DNA from: Chelonoidis abingdonii
Taxonomy: Eukaryota > Chordata > Testudines > Testudinidae
NCBI RefSeq assembly: GCF_003597395.2
Contig: NC_133778.1
Location: 18,551,166 to 18,615,165, forward strand
Length of the DNA: 64,000 bases
Direction of reading: 5' to 3'
A program made the position numbers and the translations under genes. The notes below the pieces were generated by a model. The model saw only the letters and a list, made by a program, of their open reading frames with translations, had not been told where the DNA came from and ran no database searches. The number at the start of each line of letters is the position of its first letter. The stretch's first letter is position 1. Below are positions 58,774 to 64,000 of this stretch, one piece after another.

Positions 58774-59604
58774 GCTGATCCTGGGCCATGCTTGTGGCTT
58801 TGTGGTTTCTTAGCTGCGAGTTGGAACAGCAGGAGGCTTTTCCTCTGTTCATGCTCCAGCCCTTTATGAAATACAGTGTGTAGAAACTTTATTGGCAACA
58901 ACTCCCTACTTAACAATAATCAGACCATATTGGGACAAAGTATTTAAACTATGTAGCGATGTGGGACTTTTTTTAAAACGTAAGCTTTAAAATATGCAGT
59001 GCAAAGCTGCAGGAGTCACCCTCATAGGAAACCAATGCACATCTTGGAGCTGGGTGAAACTGCTTTTCCTTTTAATTGATGAGCCGTATGCTACATTTTG
59101 GGGGGGAAGGAGGGTGTTCTGCCAAAATGTATAAGCTTCACGTCTTTTGAAGTGATGTAGTGACGTTTGTAGCTGTTGTATTAAAAGAGTCATTAATAAA
59201 TTGGGCTATAAATGCCTGGGCGAATGGAACAGACTCCAGCTGAAAACGTGCTGAAGAAGCTGGATGTAATACCCTGGTAACTGGCAAACAGGCTACCTGT
59301 TGGTTTACTTGTCAGCATTGAGAGCTAGTGTTGTGGCTACCTGGGGTGTAATTCCATTTGAGAAGAAAATGGGATTCTTTTAATTAAAACAATTGGCTCA
59401 ACATCATTTCACTTAGTCATCCAGGGCTTTTTAAAGAAGATTGAAATCAGTCCAGTCAGGACTGTTGTCTGAGCTCTCCAGGCAGAATGAGAGAGGTCTG
59501 GGGTTAGTGGGAGCACTAAGTGGGGATGAGGGCCTGAAATTTGCTTTTTGTGGGTATAACCACTGGTTGCTGAAGTAAGTGACTGGACAGGGGTGAGTTA
59601 AAGA
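58774..59604. other. Non-coding, nothing recognised
   Basis: Unique-looking sequence. A G-run with GGGGGGGAAGGAGGG lies near 59100. Confidence 0.5.
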
Positions 59605-60668
59605 AGTATGGGCTGGATGATTGGAGTATAAGGTGGATAGAAAGCTGGCTACATCGTCGGGCTCAACGGGTAGTGATCAATGGCTCCATGTCTAGTTGGC
59701 AGTCCGTTTCAAGTGGCGTGCCCCAAAGGTCGGTCCTGGGGCCAGTTTTGTTCAATATCTTCATAAATCATCTGGAGGATTGTGCGGACTGCACTCTCAG
59801 CAAGTTTGCAGATGACACTAAACTTGGAGGAGTGGTAGATATGCTGGAGGGTAGGGATAGGATACAGAGGAACCTAGACAAATTAGAGGACTAGGCCAAA
59901 AGAAACCTGATGAGGTTCAACAAGGACAAGTGCAGAGTCCTGCATTTAAGACGGAAGAATCCCATTCGCTGTTACAGACTAGGGACCGAATGGCTAGGAA
60001 GCAGTTCGGCAGAAAAAGACCTAGGGGTTATAGTGGACGAGAAGCTGGATATGAGTCAACAGTGTGCCCTTGTTGTCAAGAAGGCTAATGGCATTTTGGG
60101 CTGTATAAGTAGGGGTATTGTCAGCAGATTGAGGGATATGATCATTCCCCTCTCTTCGACATTCGTGAGGCCTCATCTGGAGTACTGTGTCCAGTTTTGG
60201 GCCCCACACTACAAGAAAGATGTGGAAAATTTGCAAAGAGTCCAGCAGAGGGCAACAAAAATGATTAGGGGGCTGGAGCACATGACTTATAAGGAGAGGC
60301 TGAGGGAACTGGGATTGTTTAGTCTGCAGAAGAGAAGAATGAGGGGGGATTTGATAGCTGCTTTCAACTACCTGAAAGGGGGTTCCAAAGAGGATGGATC
60401 TAGACTGTTCTTAGTGGTACTTGATGACAGAACAAGGAGTAATAGTCTCAAGTTGCAGTGGGGAAGGTTTAGGTTGGATATTAGGAAAACCTTTTTCACT
60501 CAGAGGGTGGTGAAGCTCTGGAATGGGTTACCTAGGATGGTGGTGGAATCTCCTTCCTTAGAGGTTTTTATGGTCAGGCTTGACAAATCCCTGGCTGGGA
60601 TGATTTAGTTGGGAATTGGTCGTGCTTTGACCTCCCGAGGTCCCTTCCAACCCTGATATTCTATGATT
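59605..60668 (+). mobile_element. CR1 LINE, 5'-truncated, well preserved
   Basis: The copy begins in ORF2 at GTATGGGCTGGATGATTGG and runs to the CR1 3' end CCCTTCCAACCCTGATATTC then TATGATTGT. It belongs to a different CR1 subfamily from the 40.4 kb copy. Compare its tail, TTTAGTTGGGAATTGG, with the longer tail there. Good frame preservation makes it the youngest-looking LINE in the window. Confidence 0.93.
59616..60608 (+). pseudogene. CR1 ORF2 C-terminal half with one nonsense codon
   Basis: A single reading frame runs from about 59616 to 60608, broken only by TAG at 59892-59894 ([15 protein letters not shown]), where CR1 normally has Trp. It shows [36 protein letters not shown], the catalytic FADDTKLGG box (59805-59831), then [50 protein letters not shown] and [18 protein letters not shown], ending at a natural stop after DKSLAGMI. 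About 330 codons are covered. The endonuclease and N-terminal RT parts are absent through 5' truncation. It cannot be active, but only one substitution separates the remaining frame from being open. Confidence 0.9.
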
Positions 60669-61001
60669 GTATCTCATTTAGAGAGGGAGGTGAGTGGATG
60701 CGCTGGTGTTTCCTAAACAATAGCTCAAAACGACAACACCCCAATAGAGCAAACTCTCTTGGTGTTAAAGATAACATGGGCCATGACTGCAGAAGGTGTT
60801 GAGAAGAACTAGATCTCCTGGCAAAAAGCACATCTTGCCCAGATCTAAAACTAAAGCATTGCTTTGAGTCCATCTTATTAAACTTACATGGAATTTAGTT
60901 TGTCTGCTGGCAGCCTTAAGGAGACAACAATGATGTCATAGGCTTGTAAATTGCTTTGGAATTAATGCTGCTATACAAACTGCCTATACAAAGGACACCC
61001 A
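60669..61001. other. Non-coding, nothing recognised
   Basis: Unique spacer between two CR1 3' ends. Confidence 0.5.
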
Positions 61002-61172
61002 GCATTGGAATGGGTTACCTAGGGAGGTGGTGGAATATCCATCCTTAGAGGTTTTTAAGGTTAGGCTTGACAAAGCCCTGGCTGGGATGATTTGGTTGGG
61101 GTTGGCCCTGCTTTGAGCAGGGGGTTGGACTAGATGACTTCCTGTGGTCTCTTCCAACCCTAATCTTCCAAG
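61002..61172 (+). mobile_element. CR1 3' terminal fragment
   Basis: ATTGGAATGGGTTACCTAGG, GTGGTGGAATATCCATCC, CTTGACAAAGCCCTGGCTGG, then GGACTAGATGACTTCCTG and CTTCCAACCCTAATC correspond to the last about 170 bases of the same CR1 subfamily as 59605-60668, severely 5'-truncated. It is non-coding apart from the last codons of ORF2. Confidence 0.88.
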
Positions 61173-61550
61173 ATTGAAATGCAGATACCTCTGCATTGGA
61201 ATGCTGCAGTTTTCTGACAGCAACACAGTTCGACACAGGAAGTTAAGAACATTGCAAGTGAAGGATATAAGTAATTAGGATGCAATGACCACCATTTCTA
61301 ATCCTTCTTTGAACTCTGCCAACCTAAATTCAGTGACTACACAGTAGATGAAAGACTGAGGAACTTGAATATTGGATTAGCAGGGGCCAAATATACAATT
61401 GAGGTGATGCACTCAACCACTAGGGGAAGTAGGTGGGGAAATGACCACTCATAAACCTTCTAGCGGGTTTGTCTAAAATTTGAAAATGTTTGGTAAAATG
61501 TTTTAGCACCATTTAGCATCTAGTCTAACCAAAGACAAGAATGTTTAAAT
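61173..61550. other. Non-coding, nothing recognised
   Basis: Short unique stretch without a supported feature. Confidence 0.5.
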
Positions 61551-61552
61551 TA

Positions 61553-61742
61553 GGGCTGTTGATTAATCGCAATTAACTCATGCAATTAACTCAAAAATTA
61601 ATCGCACTGTTAAACAATAGAATACCAATTGAAATTTATTAAATATTTTTGGATGTTTTCCTACATTTTCAGATATATTGATTTCTATGGCAACACAGAA
61701 TACAAAGTGTACAGTGCTCACTTTATATTTTTGATTGCAAAT
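61553..61742. mobile_element. End fragment of a hAT-like element
   Basis: AGGGCTGTTGATTAATCGC, AATTAACTCATGCAATTAAC, AAAATTAATCGCACTG and CAATTGAAATTTATTAAAT are the opening of a widespread turtle element with repeated TTAATCGC/AATTAACTC words. It stops abruptly at about 61742, where the gypsy sequence begins. The rest of the element is not present in the window. Confidence 0.6.
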
Positions 61743-61762
61743 AGTACCGCAATTGCCACACG

Positions 61763-61780
61763 TGGTGTCAGGGGTGGGAT
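61763..61780 (+). other. Primer binding site, tRNA-Leu type
   Basis: TGGTGTCAGGGGTGGGAT is complementary to the CCA-tailed 3' end of vertebrate tRNA-Leu(CAG) as I remember it, with one mismatch in 18 (G where A is expected at position 11). It lies at the expected place, ahead of a gag-bearing leader, and would prime minus-strand synthesis. The upstream LTR that should end just before it is missing. Confidence 0.72.
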
Positions 61781-62039
61781 CTGCGCGCTGGGACATAGTC
61801 AGGGGAGACATAACCTCCCACCTTAAGATGGACGAGTGGTCAAGGCCCTTATACATGCCACCGCGCCAGCAGGAGCTACCAGGGTCCAGCAACCGCCAAC
61901 AAGAGGCGACTAGATGCAGCAAGAGACATCAGCTGCTCTGATCGCGCTCAGGACCGAGCCCTCTGCAGAGAACTAATAACCAGATGAGACCCTTATTGGA
62001 ACAGAATCACCACGGGAAGGGACCGACAACGGGTACCAT

Positions 62040-62760
62040 TACTACAAAAATGACCAGGGAAGAATGTGTGAGCAGTACCTCCTGCTTTTGAGAGAACAGC
62101 CTGATGAGGCCGGCCCCAAGAACAATGGTTCGGTCACCTTGCCCCATTCCTATGTGGGAGCCCAAAGTCTTATAATATGTTGCAGACTGCAGCAAAACTT
62201 CCCACTAAAGCAGAAGATCCTGGCCAGGTTCGGAGTGACAACGGCACTACGAGCCAGAGGTCCCATAAGGCGATATATGAGACAAGACACCCGAACGCAG
62301 TTGTGACTTGATCCACCTGACCGCGAAATGGCTGCGCCCTGAAGCCCATAGCTCTGAGATATGAGGTAATAAATGGACTGGTATAGCGGGTTACCACCAG
62401 GACTCAGATCGGTGGTCAGAATGACCCTCTACCGTGATATTGTCTCCCTGTGGAAGACAACTGGCAGCCCGCGAACTGTCCAGCCTCAGCTGGGAGACAC
62501 GCAACCCAGAAGACAACCCCAAACCCAAGGCCCGGACTGTCGAGACTCTAAAAAACTATAACGGGAGGAACGACAGGGAATGGCTCGAGGCCAGAAGGAC
62601 CTGGGGTTTGGAAGAGTGGGGGCTGGCCAACTACCCCAGGCAGGGGGATAACCGGAATGAGGACGGTGTTTATGATGGGGAATTGGGGCATATAGCAGCC
62701 CATATCCCACAAGGAGGTGCCTATGCAGGTAATGGGAATTATGGGGAGCATGTGGCCTGA
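62040..62760 (+). pseudogene. Gypsy gag with SCAN-like capsid segment
   Basis: Several frames carry it. A piece starting at about 62064 gives CEQYLLLLREQPDEAGPKN. After a frame change, KWLRPEAHSSE (62326-62358) and, in another frame, LPPGLRSVVRM (62391-62423) have the W-L-R-P-E-x-H and L-P-x-x-L-x-x-x-V-R spacing of the SCAN domain. The SCAN domain is known to derive from the capsid C-terminal region of Gmr1-like gypsy gag. The 3' part (62434-62760) is an open frame rich in Asn, Gly, Arg and Tyr (EEWGLANYPRQGDNRN), ending at TGA 62758-62760. It shows no clear zinc knuckle. In an intact element it would form the particle shell. The SCAN match is by eye and spans frameshifts. Confidence 0.55.
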
Positions 62761-63319
62761 TCACCTGGTAGGGTACATGACCTCACATGGATTTACCAAC
62801 AGTAAAAATGAATGATAAAACATACATTAATAGATCGGGGAGTGCCGTAGTGGTCTCGGAAATTGGTGGAACAGACCACTAACTCGGGCAAAAGCACAGG
62901 GTCATGCGTACATGCACGTGAATTTTACCCTACATTCCAGTACGGATTGAAATCCAGGGACACCAGAGTTTCTGCGGAGTAGCCCCAACTCCCTTATCCT
63001 GTTTTGATTGGAGAGACTCCCTGGGTTTGAAACTACTGACCCCGATAGAGGCAGAAAGGTAACAACCCCAGTTGAGACAGAGGCAATAAAGATAGCCTCA
63101 CCCAATTTTCGAATTTGCTCCATAATGTTCTCATCCCTGGAAAACCCGCGGGCTAGGCGAGAACGAAGGCGGCTAAAAAATAGGGATCAGTTCTGGCAGC
63201 TAACAAAGACTTCCCTTGTGGGTAGGCGAACCCGCCCAGGAGACAAGGAGAAGGTTCGGGCACGAGGCTCAAGGAGGTTCTGGCCCAAGTGGGAGCACCC
63301 CAGGGAAGAGTGAAATAGG
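62761..63319 (+). other. Gypsy internal region, unresolved (possible protease area)
   Basis: An open frame at 63008-63313 (101 codons, basic, with RRERRRLKNRDQFW) has no recognisable Asp-protease D(S/T)G triad. By position between gag and integrase this should be the protease or a linker, but the sequence does not show it. Confidence 0.35.
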
Positions 63320-64000
63320 CCCCTGGAATTAGGTCAGTTCAGCACTGCATGTGAGAACCTTTGGGCAGGACCAGACCGAAGATCCATTAATGCAAACGAG
63401 GGAGAGTATGGAAGTAAACTGGAGTCCTGTAAAGGAAAGTCAAAGGCCCAGGCCAATTACGTCTCAAACGTGATCTGTCAGAATAGAGCAAATACGAGGG
63501 AAGAGTAGACAACTCTTAGTCCACGGAAACACATAAGGGCCGTACTAGATTAGCTCACAGCTTTATTGGGACATCTAGGAGACAAAACGCTGGATAGAAT
63601 ACTAAGAAGGTTTTATTGGCAGAGAATACGAGCAGAAGTCCAGTGTTATGGTGCCTCCTGCCCTGAACAGCTGCATAGCCCCCGCCTCACTTGCGCCCCA
63701 CTAGTACCTTTACCTATTATGATGCCCGTTCAGAGAAGCTATGGACACAGGGCCCATTAGAAAAGTCAGCCGGGCCACCGAAACATACTAGTCATCCTTG
63801 ACTATGCCACACGATATCCAGAGGCCATCCTTTTAAGAACCCAAGTCTAAGGCATAGTAAGACTACACAGTTTCGCCAGATGGGCATCCCTAAGGAGATC
63901 TGACAGACCAGGACCCTTTATCAAAACTAATGAAAGACTTATGTGCCCTGCTCCTTATACAACATTTGGACCTCGTCTACCATCACAAACAACGGTCTAT
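63320..64000 (+). pseudogene. Gypsy integrase, 5' part, degenerate
   Basis: The pre-finger region is followed from 63566 by GHLGDKTLDRILRRFYWQRI and CYGASCPEQ, the H2C2 zinc-binding region. The Gln after CPE stands where the second Cys of the pair is expected, so the finger is damaged. APLVPLPI follows, then a frameshift. DYATRYPEA (63800-63826) carries the first catalytic Asp. Another break precedes the ACAGACCAGG segment at about 63903, the usual site of the second Asp. The sequence ends within the core and the Glu lies beyond the window. Integrase joins the cDNA to host DNA. Identity as Ty3/gypsy-type is firm; no activity is possible. Confidence 0.85.

Larger units (their letters stand above)
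61743..64000 (+). mobile_element. Degraded Ty3/gypsy retrotransposon, incomplete at both ends
   Basis: In order: a tRNA-Leu-type primer binding site (61763-61780), a leader, a gag region with a SCAN-like segment (about 62260-62480), a charged linker, then integrase zinc-finger and catalytic-core coding sequence (63560-64000), which runs off the window. No 5' LTR is visible. Only about 20 bases separate the primer site from the hAT-like fragment to the left. The reading frame breaks many times, so the copy is dead. The SCAN-like gag and the short distance from gag to integrase point to the Gmr1-like branch, which places integrase before reverse transcriptase. That is an inference, because RT is not in the window. 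Confidence 0.75.

Overview
This is vertebrate, non-coding-dominated DNA and most likely turtle. The basis is a mix of repeats: CR1 LINE 3' ends finishing in an ATTCTATGA-type octamer, a two-gene PIF/Harbinger transposon, several hAT-type MITEs, MIR/CORE-SINE remnants, solo LTRs, and a Ty3/gypsy element with a SCAN-like gag. The repeat carrying TATTCACCCACGAAAGC is one I associate with turtles and crocodilians. That assignment rests on remembered repeat families, not on a search. No bacterial, phage or CRISPR feature is present, and no intact host protein-coding gene could be recognised. The window reads as intergenic or intronic sequence built up by layers of transposons.

Layout. 1-6 kb: largely featureless, with two MITE-like elements (about 1.29-1.64 kb and 2.24-2.6 kb). 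6.0-11.8 kb: one complete but dead Harbinger element with terminal repeats, a degenerate DDE transposase on + and a Myb/SANT-like partner gene on -. 11.8-21 kb: mostly unique DNA with SINE fragments, one hAT-like MITE and two weak candidate exons. 21-23.7 kb: one CR1 inserted inside an older CR1. 25-28.7 kb: MIR fragments, an LTR-like repeat, an antisense CR1 and a 203-bp palindromic hAT MITE. 31-33 kb: a GC-rich composite MITE with a minisatellite, then an unrecognised open block on the minus strand. 34-41.9 kb: two solo LTRs with target duplications, a hAT MITE and a CR1 with a readable reverse transcriptase segment. 45.8-47.5 kb: hAT-derived composites around a single unknown base. 50.6-51 kb: a large inverted repeat. 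54-56.6 kb: CR1 and LTR-like remnants. 59.6-61.2 kb: a CR1 whose reverse transcriptase C-terminus is open except for one nonsense codon, plus a second CR1 3' end. 61.5-64 kb: a hAT-like fragment abutting a degraded Ty3/gypsy retrotransposon that runs off the window end.

How the parts relate. The two Harbinger genes would once have acted together: the Myb-like protein binds the ends and helps the DDE nuclease. Both are now disrupted. The CR1 copies are 5'-truncated products of a reverse transcriptase supplied elsewhere. The right-hand gypsy element keeps a tRNA-Leu-type primer binding site, a SCAN-like capsid region and an integrase lying close behind gag, which suggests the integrase-before-RT order of the Gmr1-like lineage. 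That element is the most biologically interesting part of the window.
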